A stretch of DNA of 64,000 bases from contig DATNBU010000039.1 of NCBI GenBank assembly GCA_035571835.1, forward strand, positions 1 to 64,000. The letters run 5' to 3'. The notes beneath the pieces were generated by a model. It had not been told where the DNA came from. It saw only the letters and a program-made list of their open reading frames with translations, and did no database searches. The translations under genes were made by a program, and so were the position numbers. This DNA comes from Candidatus Limnocylindrales bacterium. GTDB taxonomy: Bacteria > Desulfobacterota > Binatia > UBA1149 > CAITLU01. Of the stretch, positions 8,662 through 17,153 are shown piece after piece; the stretch's first letter is position 1; the number at the start of each line of letters is the position of its first letter.

Positions 8662-9345
8662 ATGAAGATCCTCATGGTTTTGACTTCTCATGACGAGCTC
8701 GGAGACACGGGCCGCAAGACCGGCTTCTGGCTCGAGGAATTCGCGGCGCCCTACTTCACTTTTCTCGACGCCGGAGTGACCGTGACCGTCGCTTCACCCA
8801 AAGGCGGGCAGCCACCGCTCGACCCGGTCAGCGACACGCCGGAGGGCGAGACGGATCTGACGCGGCGATTCAAGGGTGATCCCGCGGCGAAGGCAGTGCT
8901 CGCCAACACCGTGCGGCTGAGCGAGGTCAAGGCCGCGGACTACGACGCGGTCTTCTATCCCGGCGGCCACGGCCCGATGTGGGATCTGGCCGAGGACCCG
9001 ATTTCGATTGCTCTCATCGAAGACTTCTACCGCTCCGGCAAACCGGTGGCCGCGGTCTGCCATGCGCCGGGTGTCCTCCACCGTGTTCAGTACGAGGGCC
9101 AGTCGATCGTCAAGGGCAAGCGAGTAACGGGCTTCACCAACGGCGAGGAAGAAGCGGTCCACCTTACAAAGGTAGTGCCGTTTCTCGTGGAGGATGAGCT
9201 GAAGCGCCTCGGCGGGCTCTATGAGAAGGCAGCCAACTGGGCGCCCTTCGTCGTGACCGATGGGAGACTTGTCACTGGCCAGAATCCGGCGTCGTCCAAA
9301 GCGGGCGCCGAGGCGCTGCTGAAACTTCTGACTTCAACGAAGTGA
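8662..9345 (+). CDS. DJ-1/PfpI superfamily protein, Hsp31-like
   Basis: A 227-residue class I glutamine-amidotransferase-like protein of the Hsp31/DJ-1 branch. The nucleophile elbow reads AVCHAPG (C133, H134), and an upstream Glu in GFWLEEF (E25/E26) matches the third active-site position. Such proteins act as glyoxalase III/deglycase-type or stress proteins. Start ATG 8662 has AAGGAG upstream. The next gene (an SDR) begins 7 bases after the stop, so this heads a three-gene redox/stress operon. Confidence 0.88.
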   Translation: MKILMVLTSHDELGDTGRKTGFWLEEFAAPYFTFLDAGVTVTVASPKGGQPPLDPVSDTPEGETDLTRRFKGDPAAKAVLANTVRLSEVKAADYDAVFYPGGHGPMWDLAEDPISIALIEDFYRSGKPVAAVCHAPGVLHRVQYEGQSIVKGKRVTGFTNGEEEAVHLTKVVPFLVEDELKRLGGLYEKAANWAPFVVTDGRLVTGQNPASSKAGAEALLKLLTSTK

Positions 9346-9352
9346 AGTCGCC

Positions 9353-10081
9353 GTGAGTATGGAACGCAGGGTCGCCCTCGTCACCGGCGCCTCGCAGGGC
9401 ATTGGCGCCGGCGTCGTCAAGGCGTTCGCCGAACGCGGGTTCCGCGTTGTCGCGAGCTCGAGGAATGTGACCAGCTCCGCCGAGCTCGCGGCCTCCGACC
9501 GTATCGCGCTTGTGGACGGTGACATCGGTCAGCCGGCAACGGCCGCCAGAGTCGTCGAAACTGCACTGTCCCGCTTCCGGTCGATTGACGTACTGGTCAA
9601 CAACGCCGGAATTTTTTTCGCCAAACCATTCACGGCGTACACGGCCGACGACTTCCGGTCACTCGTCTCGACCAACCTCGAAGGGTTCCTGCACCTCACC
9701 CAGCTTGCCGTCAGACAAATGCTGGCTCAGGGGACTGGCGGGAGCATCGTCACAATCACGGCGGCGCTCGCCCGCAATCCGATCCGCGGCGTGCTGGCGG
9801 CGGTTCCGATGATCACCAAAGGCGGCCTGGAAACGGTAACCCAGCACCTGGCGATGGAGTTTGCCAAGGACGGAATCCGTGTGAACGCCGTCGCGCCTGG
9901 CGTCGTCGACACGCCGATGCATCGCGACACTCCGCGCGACGTGATGGCCGACCTGTCGCCCATGGGACGGCCGTCGACGGTCAAGGACATCACGGACGCG
10001 GTCCTGTATCTGACCGACGCCGCGACGGTAACGGGGCACATCCTGTACGTCGATGGCGGTGCTCATTTCGGACGCTGGTAA
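9353..10081 (+). CDS. SDR family protein lacking the catalytic Tyr
   Basis: A 242-residue classical-length short-chain dehydrogenase fold. The cofactor motif TGASQGIG and the NNAG motif are intact and the C-terminus ends with the usual YVDGGAHFG. However, where YxxxK should stand the sequence reads VPMITK: the Lys is kept but the Tyr position is Pro, and the upstream Ser is not evident either. It may bind NAD(P) without classical carbonyl reduction, or use another acid. The GTG at 9353 and the ATG at 9359 are both possible starts. It lies between the DJ-1-like gene and the MOSC-reductase fusion. The fold is certain; the activity is doubtful. Confidence 0.85.
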   Translation: MSMERRVALVTGASQGIGAGVVKAFAERGFRVVASSRNVTSSAELAASDRIALVDGDIGQPATAARVVETALSRFRSIDVLVNNAGIFFAKPFTAYTADDFRSLVSTNLEGFLHLTQLAVRQMLAQGTGGSIVTITAALARNPIRGVLAAVPMITKGGLETVTQHLAMEFAKDGIRVNAVAPGVVDTPMHRDTPRDVMADLSPMGRPSTVKDITDAVLYLTDAATVTGHILYVDGGAHFGRW

Positions 10082-10115
10082 CGCCGCGAAGAGCGGAGGC
10101 GACGAGGGAACGTGA

Positions 10116-11879
10116 ATGGCGCGCTTGTTGTCCGTCAACGTGGGTTGCCCCCGCGAGATCGCGTGGCGCGGAAAGACCGTCTACACCTCGGTGTGGAAGG
10201 AGCCGGTCGTGGGGCGGCGCATGGTCGGGCGTTTGAACGTCGACGGCGATGCGCAAGGCGATCTGCACGGTCACGGCGGAGAGCACCGCGCAGTCTTCGT
10301 CTACCAGATGGATGCCTATCGCTTCTGGGAACGTGAGCTGAAGCGAAGTGATTTCACGTTCGGGCAATTCGGAGAAAACTTCACCGTGGAGGGCCTGGCC
10401 GACAGCGATGTCTGCGTCGGCGACCGCTACCGGATCGGCGGCGCGCTGTTTGAGGTGACGCAACCGCGCGTGACCTGCTATCGCGTAGGCATCCGCATGA
10501 ATGAGCCCAGGATGCCGGCCTTGCTCGTCGCTCACCAGCGCCCGGGATTCTATTTCCGTGTGCTCGAGGAGGGTGAGGTGGGCGCCGGCGACGAAATCGT
10601 CCGAGTGGCGCAGGGCACCGAGCGAATGACCGTGGCGACGATCAACGCGCTGCTCTATCTTCCCGGGCCCGCCATACGCGACATTGAGCGCGCCTTGCGC
10701 ATCCCGGCCTTGAGCCCTGGCTGGAAACACTCCTTTCAGGCTCTGCTTCTGCAGAAGATGCAGCCGGGCTCGTCCACGGGGAATCACGGTCTGGCTTCAG
10801 CGGAGCAGATGGTCACGGCCACACCGGGTTTTCGGCCGCTCAAGGTCGCCAGAGTGGATAGCGAGAGCCGCACTGTGTTCTCACTGTTGCTGGAGCCTAC
10901 GGACGATCGCACGTTGACTGTACCTCTGCCCGGCCAGTTCGTCGTGTTGCGACTCCGTCCGCAAGCCGATGCGCCCCCGGTCTTGCGCAGCTACTCACTA
11001 TCGGGTCCTCCGGACGCCGTCCGCTATCGCATCAGCGTTCAGCAGGAACCGCATGGAGTCGCCAGCACGTACTTGCGGACGCAGCTTCGAACCGGCGATG
11101 TCCTGGATGTCAGCGCACCCCGAGGCGCTTTCACCCTGCAACGCGGCGATCGTCCTGCGGTGCTGCTGAGTGCTGGCGTGGGTGTGACGCCGGTGCTGGC
11201 CATGCTCCACGCACTGGCAGCATCTGCCACGCCGCGCCCGGTCTGGTGGATTCATGGAGCGCGCGATCGCTCGAATCATTCCTTTGCCCGAGAAGTGAGC
11301 GACTTGCTGCGCAAGCTGCCCCAGGCCCGGAGCCACGTCCGCTACAGCCGCCCCGAAGCGACGGATCGGTTGGGAGTGGACTACGACTCGGCCGGCCGTT
11401 TGACCGTCACGGCCCTCGAAGAACTGGACGTATCCCGCGAATCGGATTTTTATCTGTGTGGCCCTGCGGGGTTCCTCGAAGACTTCACCACTGGCCTTGG
11501 CAACTGGGGCGTCGCACGCGATCGCATCCACTCGGAAGTGTTCGGTTCGGGCGAATCCATTGCTCCGGGTGTGAAGAGTCCGCCGCGCCGCCTGCCGCAC
11601 GCGCCACCAGGATCGCCCGGTGCTGGGCCAAAAGTGTCCTTCGCCCGCGCGGGCCTCACGGTTTCGTGGGATTCCGCATTCCAGAACCTGCTGGAACTCG
11701 CGGAAGCCTGCGACGTCCCGGTGCGCTGGTCTTGCCGCACCGGAGTTTGCCACACCTGCGAGTGCGGATTGGTTTCCGGATCGGTGACGTACGATCCCGC
11801 CCCGCTCGAACTTCCCGCGGACGGCAACTTGCTGACTTGCTGCTCGCGCCCGCGCGAAGACCTGGTCATCGACATCTAG
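10116..11879 (+). CDS. MOSC domain - FNR-type reductase - 2Fe-2S ferredoxin fusion
   Basis: A 587-residue three-part redox protein. Residues about 1-165 form a MOSC domain (YiiM-like) with the GDLHGHGGEHRAV block. Residues about 235-480 form an FAD/NAD(P)H oxidoreductase, with RSYSLSG for FAD and LLSAGVGVTPVLAML for the pyridine nucleotide. Residues about 505-587 are a plant-type 2Fe-2S ferredoxin with C540, C545, C548 and C575/C576. MOSC domains are linked to molybdenum-cofactor sulfur chemistry and reduction of N-hydroxylated compounds, so electrons probably flow NAD(P)H to flavin to iron-sulfur to the MOSC substrate. There is no signal peptide, so it is cytoplasmic. It is last in the 8662-11879 operon and converges on the next gene. 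Confidence 0.88.
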   Translation: MARLLSVNVGCPREIAWRGKTVYTSVWKEPVVGRRMVGRLNVDGDAQGDLHGHGGEHRAVFVYQMDAYRFWERELKRSDFTFGQFGENFTVEGLADSDVCVGDRYRIGGALFEVTQPRVTCYRVGIRMNEPRMPALLVAHQRPGFYFRVLEEGEVGAGDEIVRVAQGTERMTVATINALLYLPGPAIRDIERALRIPALSPGWKHSFQALLLQKMQPGSSTGNHGLASAEQMVTATPGFRPLKVARVDSESRTVFSLLLEPTDDRTLTVPLPGQFVVLRLRPQADAPPVLRSYSLSGPPDAVRYRISVQQEPHGVASTYLRTQLRTGDVLDVSAPRGAFTLQRGDRPAVLLSAGVGVTPVLAMLHALAASATPRPVWWIHGARDRSNHSFAREVSDLLRKLPQARSHVRYSRPEATDRLGVDYDSAGRLTVTALEELDVSRESDFYLCGPAGFLEDFTTGLGNWGVARDRIHSEVFGSGESIAPGVKSPPRRLPHAPPGSPGAGPKVSFARAGLTVSWDSAFQNLLELAEACDVPVRWSCRTGVCHTCECGLVSGSVTYDPAPLELPADGNLLTCCSRPREDLVIDI

Positions 11880-12012
11880 AGTCGCGCCGCGACGGCACGG
11901 GGTACGAGGAATCAAGTTGCGCGTCAGGTTCAATCCCGTCGTGGAGACCGGAATTCCTGGGTTCATTCCGAGCGGCAAGGAAAGTTGAGACAGCAGGCTG
12001 CGGAACTCCATC

Positions 12013-13566
12013 TCACGGATGCTCGTCCGCACCCACGTAGCGGACTTCGTGGCTGATCGGGTCACGAACGATGGCCGGTGAATACGGACCGAGCGCCTCC
12101 CGCGACCACCATTCTCCGGTCTGACGAAGCGTCTGCCCATCGGTGAACCGATACCGATAGAGCACCGTCCGGATCATGTCCGGACGCGAAGCCGAGAACG
12201 GGTCCGCGGCAAACAGCGCGAGGACCGACGGTTCCCCGTCAAGGAGCGCGCGCGCCGTGCGAAGGACATACGGGACTTTTGTGTACGGCGGTACGGGATC
12301 CAATTCGACGGACCGCGACGCCTCGCGATCGAACCGCGGGCTGAACGGTGCGAAGAAGCGAGGTCTGACATCGGGCTGCTGTGTCTGAAACCGGTACTCA
12401 TACGGCAACCATGTCTTGCCGCCGTCGTTCGATCCTTCGAACACGATGACCCGCCGCTGCCGCGGGATGACCGGGTAGAGCTGGTAGGAGTTCGCGCTGC
12501 GAAATGCGCCGGTCTCGCGGAGCAGCGTCGACAACACAGGAGGAATCGGAGCTTCGAAGAACTTGAGCATCGCCAGAGACGAAACAGCGAACAGGAAGAA
12601 GAGAAACCCTCGTGCCGCGCGCTTGCGCCACCGCCGCTCGGGCAGCCTTTCCCCGTCAATCCTGGCGGCGGACCGCAGTGGCAGCACGCGCCTGAGGTCG
12701 TCATCGCCGGCAAGCAGAATCGCGAGCGCGATCGAATGGTAATTGAACGTGTTGAAGTTGGCCGTCAGCAGGATGCCGACGTGCATCACAGTCCAGGCGA
12801 CCAGGGCAAATCTGCGAAGTCGCGACCCCAGGAACAGCAGCACGCTGCAGCCAACCTCGACGAAAAGAACGTACGCCGTGAAAAGCTGATGCACAGCCTG
12901 CGGAAGCTTCTCGGCGAACCACGCGATCCAGGTCGGGAACGGCGACGTTTCGAAGAAGAAGTCCATCGTCGATAGCGAACGCCACATCGGATCGCTGCTG
13001 AGTACCTTCGACATCCCCGTTTCGAGCATCAGGCGGAAGAGCAGCCACTGGTAGAGAAAGAGCATCCCAGCGGAGAAAGGTGAGCGGCTCCCCAGCCCTG
13101 GACGGAATCCGGCAGGCGCGGCGAAGACCGCGAGGACGGTGCCCTCGAGCAGCAGGTTATCGGAAGCGTACCAGGAGAACTGCGGCGCAATCGTCAGCAG
13201 CGACAGGTAGCAGACCCAGCAGACCACGAGCGCCAACCGCGGCACTCGGTTGACGACCACCAGCACAGCTGCGGCGACACCGACCCAGCAATAGCATTGA
13301 AGCGCCCACGCTCCGGATCCGAGCCACGCGATCGTCGGCGCCGCGAGCAGCCGGCTCGAGTCCCCGGCAATTCGCGCGGCGAGACTCGAAAGATACGTCC
13401 CGGCTGGAAAGAGTCCGCTCGGACCAACGAGTCCGACGATCTCGGATGACAGCGAGAGAAACGCGGTGACGTACAGGAGCCCGAGAATGCGGAGATAGAT
13501 CCAGCGGGACCAGAGATGGGGCGCGTCGCCGGAGATGATCGTGCCGTTGCGCATGCGGACGCTCAT
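12013..13566 (-). CDS. Lipase maturation factor-like multi-span membrane protein
   Basis: A 517-residue integral membrane protein resembling the lipase maturation factor (LMF1) family. Several hydrophobic segments occupy the first two-thirds, among them ILGLLYVTAFLSLS, a Cys/Trp-rich span around residue 100 and FNYHSIALAILLAG. The C-terminal soluble part contains the family-like stretches YPVIPRQRRVIVFEGS and RFFAPFSPRFD. In animals LMF1 helps lipases fold; the bacterial role is not established. The start is uncertain: ATG 13566 lies inside a perfect inverted repeat, and ATG 13554 is an alternative. It follows a secreted Cys-rich gene by 32 bases. Confidence 0.7.
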   Translation of the reverse strand: MSVRMRNGTIISGDAPHLWSRWIYLRILGLLYVTAFLSLSSEIVGLVGPSGLFPAGTYLSSLAARIAGDSSRLLAAPTIAWLGSGAWALQCYCWVGVAAAVLVVVNRVPRLALVVCWVCYLSLLTIAPQFSWYASDNLLLEGTVLAVFAAPAGFRPGLGSRSPFSAGMLFLYQWLLFRLMLETGMSKVLSSDPMWRSLSTMDFFFETSPFPTWIAWFAEKLPQAVHQLFTAYVLFVEVGCSVLLFLGSRLRRFALVAWTVMHVGILLTANFNTFNYHSIALAILLAGDDDLRRVLPLRSAARIDGERLPERRWRKRAARGFLFFLFAVSSLAMLKFFEAPIPPVLSTLLRETGAFRSANSYQLYPVIPRQRRVIVFEGSNDGGKTWLPYEYRFQTQQPDVRPRFFAPFSPRFDREASRSVELDPVPPYTKVPYVLRTARALLDGEPSVLALFAADPFSASRPDMIRTVLYRYRFTDGQTLRQTGEWWSREALGPYSPAIVRDPISHEVRYVGADEHP

Positions 13567-13587
13567 GCCGGCGGCATGAGCGTCCGC
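13555..13587. repeat. Perfect 16-bp inverted repeat overlapping a start codon
   Basis: GCGGACGCTCATGCCG (13555-13570) is followed after a single base (G13571) by its exact reverse complement (13572-13587). On the minus strand this hairpin contains the ATG at 13566 of the LMF-like gene and ends against the alternative ATG at 13554. No T-tract follows, so it is not a standard terminator. It could hide the ribosome entry site. Confidence 0.85.
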
Positions 13588-13598
13588 CGCCGGCGATA

Positions 13599-14459
13599 TC
13601 AGTCGACGCAGATCGGGATGCTGTCGCACTGCGAGACGAAGTCGGCGCAGCCGTCGTTCAAGCTGCAGGCCAGGCTGTCGCAGTAGCAGTCGGGGCCCGA
13701 GCCCGGCGGTACGGTCCGGGACTCTCCGCAGTAGCCCGCGCAGCTCTTGGGCAGCTCGGCGAGCGTCGTGCTGGTCGTCGACGTAGTCGAGGTCGTCGTG
13801 GTCGAGGACGTCGTCGATGAAGTCGTGGTGGACGTCGACGGCGGCGTCGGCGTGCACGTGTTCGTGCAGATTCCACCTGCGCCGCAGCACGAATTGATTG
13901 CGCAGACCTGACCTGGCCCGCAGTCGCTGGTCTGGGTGCAGTTCGGCGTCACGCAGTTGAAATTGCTGGCGCAAACGCCGCACGTGCTGTCGGTGTTCTG
14001 GAACACGTAGCAATCCGAGTAGCCGCCACTTCCACCGCTCTCGCTGCAGAGCGGCGACGACTCGGGACCACAGACGTGATTGCCGCAGCCGTCGATGTTC
14101 GTCGTCGTCGTCGTCGAGGACGTCGTCGTCGACGACGTGGTCGACGTCGTGGTGGTGGTCGTCGTGCCGGGCACGCACTGGTTGTTCACGCAGTTGCTGC
14201 CCGGGCCGCAGTCGCCGCACTGGATCGGAATCCCGCAGCCGTTGTCGATCTCTCCGCACTGCTTGTTCTGCTCGGCGCAGTCCTGCTGGTCGCAGCACTT
14301 GCCGAATTTGTCGGTCGGCTGCTGGCGCAGGCAGAGCTTGCTCTGGCAGCTCTTGTGAACGTGGCAGGTTGCACCGTCGGGTTTGCCGCCGGCACCGGCG
14401 ACGCCTGCGAGCAGGAATACCGACACCATGGCGATGGAAGCCGCCAGAATTCGTTTCAT
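13599..14459 (-). CDS. Exported Cys-rich protein with Thr-rich linkers and a somatomedin-B-like C-terminus
   Basis: A 286-residue exported protein. ATG 14459 is the start because AGGAGGG lies just upstream; the longer frame to 14615 is not needed. A signal peptide (residues 1-23, MKRILAASIAMVSVFLLAGV) leads to a Cys-rich block, a Thr/Ser linker, a second Cys block, a second Thr/Ser linker and a last Cys domain. That last domain has the spacing CAGYC...CYCD..C...DGC..F...C, close to a somatomedin B fold with eight cysteines. Three disulfide-rich modules on flexible stalks suggest a surface or secreted binding protein. It precedes the LMF-like gene. The family is unassigned and the function unknown. 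Confidence 0.75.
   Translation of the reverse strand: MKRILAASIAMVSVFLLAGVAGAGGKPDGATCHVHKSCQSKLCLRQQPTDKFGKCCDQQDCAEQNKQCGEIDNGCGIPIQCGDCGPGSNCVNNQCVPGTTTTTTTSTTSSTTTSSTTTTTNIDGCGNHVCGPESSPLCSESGGSGGYSDCYVFQNTDSTCGVCASNFNCVTPNCTQTSDCGPGQVCAINSCCGAGGICTNTCTPTPPSTSTTTSSTTSSTTTTSTTSTTSTTLAELPKSCAGYCGESRTVPPGSGPDCYCDSLACSLNDGCADFVSQCDSIPICVD
13760..13838. repeat. Low-complexity GTCGTC-type tract coding a Thr/Ser linker
   Basis: A degenerate trinucleotide-like tract that encodes the second Thr/Ser-rich linker of the Cys-rich exported protein on the minus strand. Its purity makes it prone to slippage, so linker length may vary between strains. Confidence 0.7.
14096..14168. repeat. Low-complexity GTCGTC-type tract coding a Thr/Ser linker
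   Basis: The first Thr/Ser-rich linker of the same exported protein, again built of repeated GTC/GTCGAC units on the plus strand (ACC/TCG codons in the gene). It resembles the tract at 13760-13838. Confidence 0.7.
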
Positions 14460-14539
14460 CGAACCCTCCTTTGACACGGACCCCCGGTTACTGCGGTTTC
14501 GGATCATTGCTCCGAATTTCCCACGCCTTTTGTCGAAGC

Positions 14540-14570
14540 ACAATAGGCAGGCGGGCTCCTGACGAGTCAA
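14540..14570 (-). promoter_or_regulatory. Candidate sigma70-type promoter for the Cys-rich exported protein
   Basis: On the minus strand TTGACT (14570-14565) is separated by 19 bases from TATTGT (14545-14540), about 80 bases before the start at 14459. The -35 element is good; the spacer is 2 bases longer than ideal. The same TTGACT hexamer appears before lysS and before the gene at 54141. Confidence 0.35.
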
Positions 14571-14633
14571 TTTCCGCGTAGTGCACTCGCAGCCCCGCTG
14601 CTGCGCGGCATCCACACGCGCTTTCTTCGCCGG

Positions 14634-17144
14634 CTAATCCGAGCGCGCCGAGAACTTCGTGGCCGACTGCGACGCAAACGGCGCGCTGAACGTTGCTCCC
14701 ATGCACGCGCCGCCGTCGTGCCGGCGGATCTGGACGTCGAGCGGGCCGAGGAGCGCATCCGGCGACGTGAGCGCGAGCGCCACGCCCTTCCCTTTCACGC
14801 TCGCGGCCGCCTCTCCGTCGATCGGCGAGGCCTGCAGCTTGATCTTGGAGAGCCCGCTTGGGCTCAGGCCTTTGTCGCTGTACGAATAGCCGGTCGTCCT
14901 GGCGCGCCAGCACGGTCTCGGTGCGCTCGGCGACCCGCCGCACGATCCGCCCGCAGGCGCGACCCAGCCCTGAACGAGAGCGCCGCCATCGTAGAGGCAA
15001 ACATCGTACGCATCGGTCGTCGTCGGATCGCCGAGCGTCGTGAAGTCGACAGCCTGCCCATTCTTCCAGCTCCACGACAGGCTGTCTCGCGCAGCATCCT
15101 CGCTCTTGCGAAGGCTGAGCGTGGAAGCCTGAGGTTCGATCGGCGTACGACAAAACGCCGGTGCAGGTGGACACGCCGGAATGTCGCCGATCGCATCCGA
15201 CGTCAGCGTAAAGACTGCGTCGGCGGCAACGGTCACATGCACCTGTCCGTCGACCACATCGATTGGCAGTCCGTAGTCGAAGCTCAGACTCGACGTCGTC
15301 TGTACGAGCTGCAAGGTCGTCACCGCCGGCAACCCGGACACGTCGACGACCAGGTCTGTCGGGACGTCGTTGTCGTTGAAACCGACGATTGCCACTCCGC
15401 CCGTCGACGGCCGCATATAGGCCTGCAGATCGATGCCGGACTCCGTCGTGCTCACGCCGATCCGCATGTCACCTGCGGCGATGAAGCGGCTGAACTGCGC
15501 GACGGTATAGAAGTTCTTGCGCGGGCTGTACGTGTACGACGCCGCGTGAATGTCGTCCACGCGCAGGATTCCCCAGAAACTCCACGGCGCCGGAGCATGA
15601 TGCGCGTACGAGCTGTCGTAGCCTTCCCACACGGTGGCGCCGGCGGCGCCGTTGGCGAGGTGGTCGAACAGGTACTCGGCGGTTCCGCGCGTGTACTCCC
15701 AGTTGTAGTCGCCGGGCACGCCCTGGTCGCAGCCGTCGCACCACACGTTGAACTCGGTCATCCAGAACGGGGTCTGCGGATAATCGGACGCCGCAATCAG
15801 ATCTCCAATACCGCTGCTGCCGCCGCCGCCGCCAGAATAGCTGTGGACGCCGAAGCGCGCGATCTTCGCCATCACGACGTCGTCGGCCAGCAGCTCGGGA
15901 AGATAAGCCGTGCCGCCGCCGGCGAGATCCGGTGCAACCAGGCGCACGTCGCCGAGGCCGGCGGCGTCGAGGTGCTGCGCGAGCGCGTGCAGCGCAGTCG
16001 CATACTGCGCGCCGTTGACCGTAGAGATGCCTTCGTTCGAGATGTTCGGCTCGTTGTTCGGCGCGACGAGCTTGAAGTCGATGCCGCGCACGTTTCTCGC
16101 GTACACGAGGAGCGACGTGATCATCTCCGCCCACTCGTCTTCCATGCCGGGCGCAAGACTGTGTCCGCCCATCCAGTCGGGCCCCCAACCCATGAAGTTG
16201 AACATGAGGCCGTCGGTGATGCCGCGGCTGTTCAGGTACTCCGCCATTTCCCACAACGGCTCGAAGCGCGTCGTCGCGTAGAGCGCATTGTAATAGGCTT
16301 GATTCATCACGGCCGAGTCGCCGTTGTCGTTGGGGTCTTCCCAGTCGCTGAGATCGAACACGACGCGGAACAGTCGCATGCCCGCCTCGTCGATGAGCCG
16401 GTCGAGCGCCGGGATGAGCTCGCCGCCGCGCCAGCTTCGATGGTTGGCGTTGACGCCGATGCCGTCCATTTGCTGGTAGACGACGGCGGGATCCACGCTG
16501 ACGGTCGGAACCGTCTCGGTGCCGGGCGGCCCGATCGCGATGCTGTCGAACGTCGATGTGTTGAGCGCGCCATCGTTCACCGCGGAAACGGCAAGGCCGA
16601 TCATGACCTCGTCCGGCAGAGCAACGGTTGCGGCACCGAACGGGACCCATGCGTTGCCGTCGCCGGACCTGAGCGCCGTCAGCTGATTGCCGACGCGACG
16701 CAGCTTGACCCACGTCGGCGCCGTCTCGGCGGTGCCGGGCTGGAACGAGCTGCTGCCTCCGCTGTTCTCTCGCCAGGTAAACGACAGTCCCTGCGATCGA
16801 GTGACGCTGGCGATTCCGTGCCTCGCGCCGGCCGACAGCCCGTCGCGAATCATCACACCCGCCATTCCCCATGGTCCCGTGTCGCCGACCGAGGCGACAT
16901 GCGCGCTGATCTCGAAATCGCCGGTCATGGTCTGGTAGACGAAATGGAATTCGTCGGCGTTGTCCCAGATGTCGGCGCCGCTGCCGACCACGGTAAACGT
17001 GCCCGCGCCATAGGAAGCCGTGCCCGCCGCGCCGACAGCGCCGACGTCGGCATGCTGCCACGGCGCGGGAAGATCGGCCGAAGCCGCTCCCGCGGTCGCG
17101 AGCACGAGAGCAAGCACGCCGAGCGATCGACCAAGTGGAGTCAT
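14634..17144 (-). CDS. Exported clan GH-A glycoside hydrolase (GH30-like) with accessory domains
   Basis: An 836-residue exported enzyme. A signal peptide (about 1-23) is followed by a concanavalin-like beta-sandwich (about 25-205) with WGMAGVMIRD, probably for carbohydrate binding. Next comes a TIM-barrel hydrolase (about 215-530). The acid/base is probably E365 in NNEPN and the nucleophile E464 in WMTEFNVW, the paired-Glu layout of clan GH-A; GH30 or a relative seems best. A small beta domain follows, then a C-terminal module (about 665-836) ending GACMGATFSAPF that is not part of the enzyme family. Substrate is unknown. ATG 17144 has no clear ribosome binding site and is preceded by strong hairpins. 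Confidence 0.78.
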   Translation of the reverse strand: MTPLGRSLGVLALVLATAGAASADLPAPWQHADVGAVGAAGTASYGAGTFTVVGSGADIWDNADEFHFVYQTMTGDFEISAHVASVGDTGPWGMAGVMIRDGLSAGARHGIASVTRSQGLSFTWRENSGGSSSFQPGTAETAPTWVKLRRVGNQLTALRSGDGNAWVPFGAATVALPDEVMIGLAVSAVNDGALNTSTFDSIAIGPPGTETVPTVSVDPAVVYQQMDGIGVNANHRSWRGGELIPALDRLIDEAGMRLFRVVFDLSDWEDPNDNGDSAVMNQAYYNALYATTRFEPLWEMAEYLNSRGITDGLMFNFMGWGPDWMGGHSLAPGMEDEWAEMITSLLVYARNVRGIDFKLVAPNNEPNISNEGISTVNGAQYATALHALAQHLDAAGLGDVRLVAPDLAGGGTAYLPELLADDVVMAKIARFGVHSYSGGGGGSSGIGDLIAASDYPQTPFWMTEFNVWCDGCDQGVPGDYNWEYTRGTAEYLFDHLANGAAGATVWEGYDSSYAHHAPAPWSFWGILRVDDIHAASYTYSPRKNFYTVAQFSRFIAAGDMRIGVSTTESGIDLQAYMRPSTGGVAIVGFNDNDVPTDLVVDVSGLPAVTTLQLVQTTSSLSFDYGLPIDVVDGQVHVTVAADAVFTLTSDAIGDIPACPPAPAFCRTPIEPQASTLSLRKSEDAARDSLSWSWKNGQAVDFTTLGDPTTTDAYDVCLYDGGALVQGWVAPAGGSCGGSPSAPRPCWRARTTGYSYSDKGLSPSGLSKIKLQASPIDGEAAASVKGKGVALALTSPDALLGPLDVQIRRHDGGACMGATFSAPFASQSATKFSARSD

Positions 17145-17153
17145 CAGCGCGTT

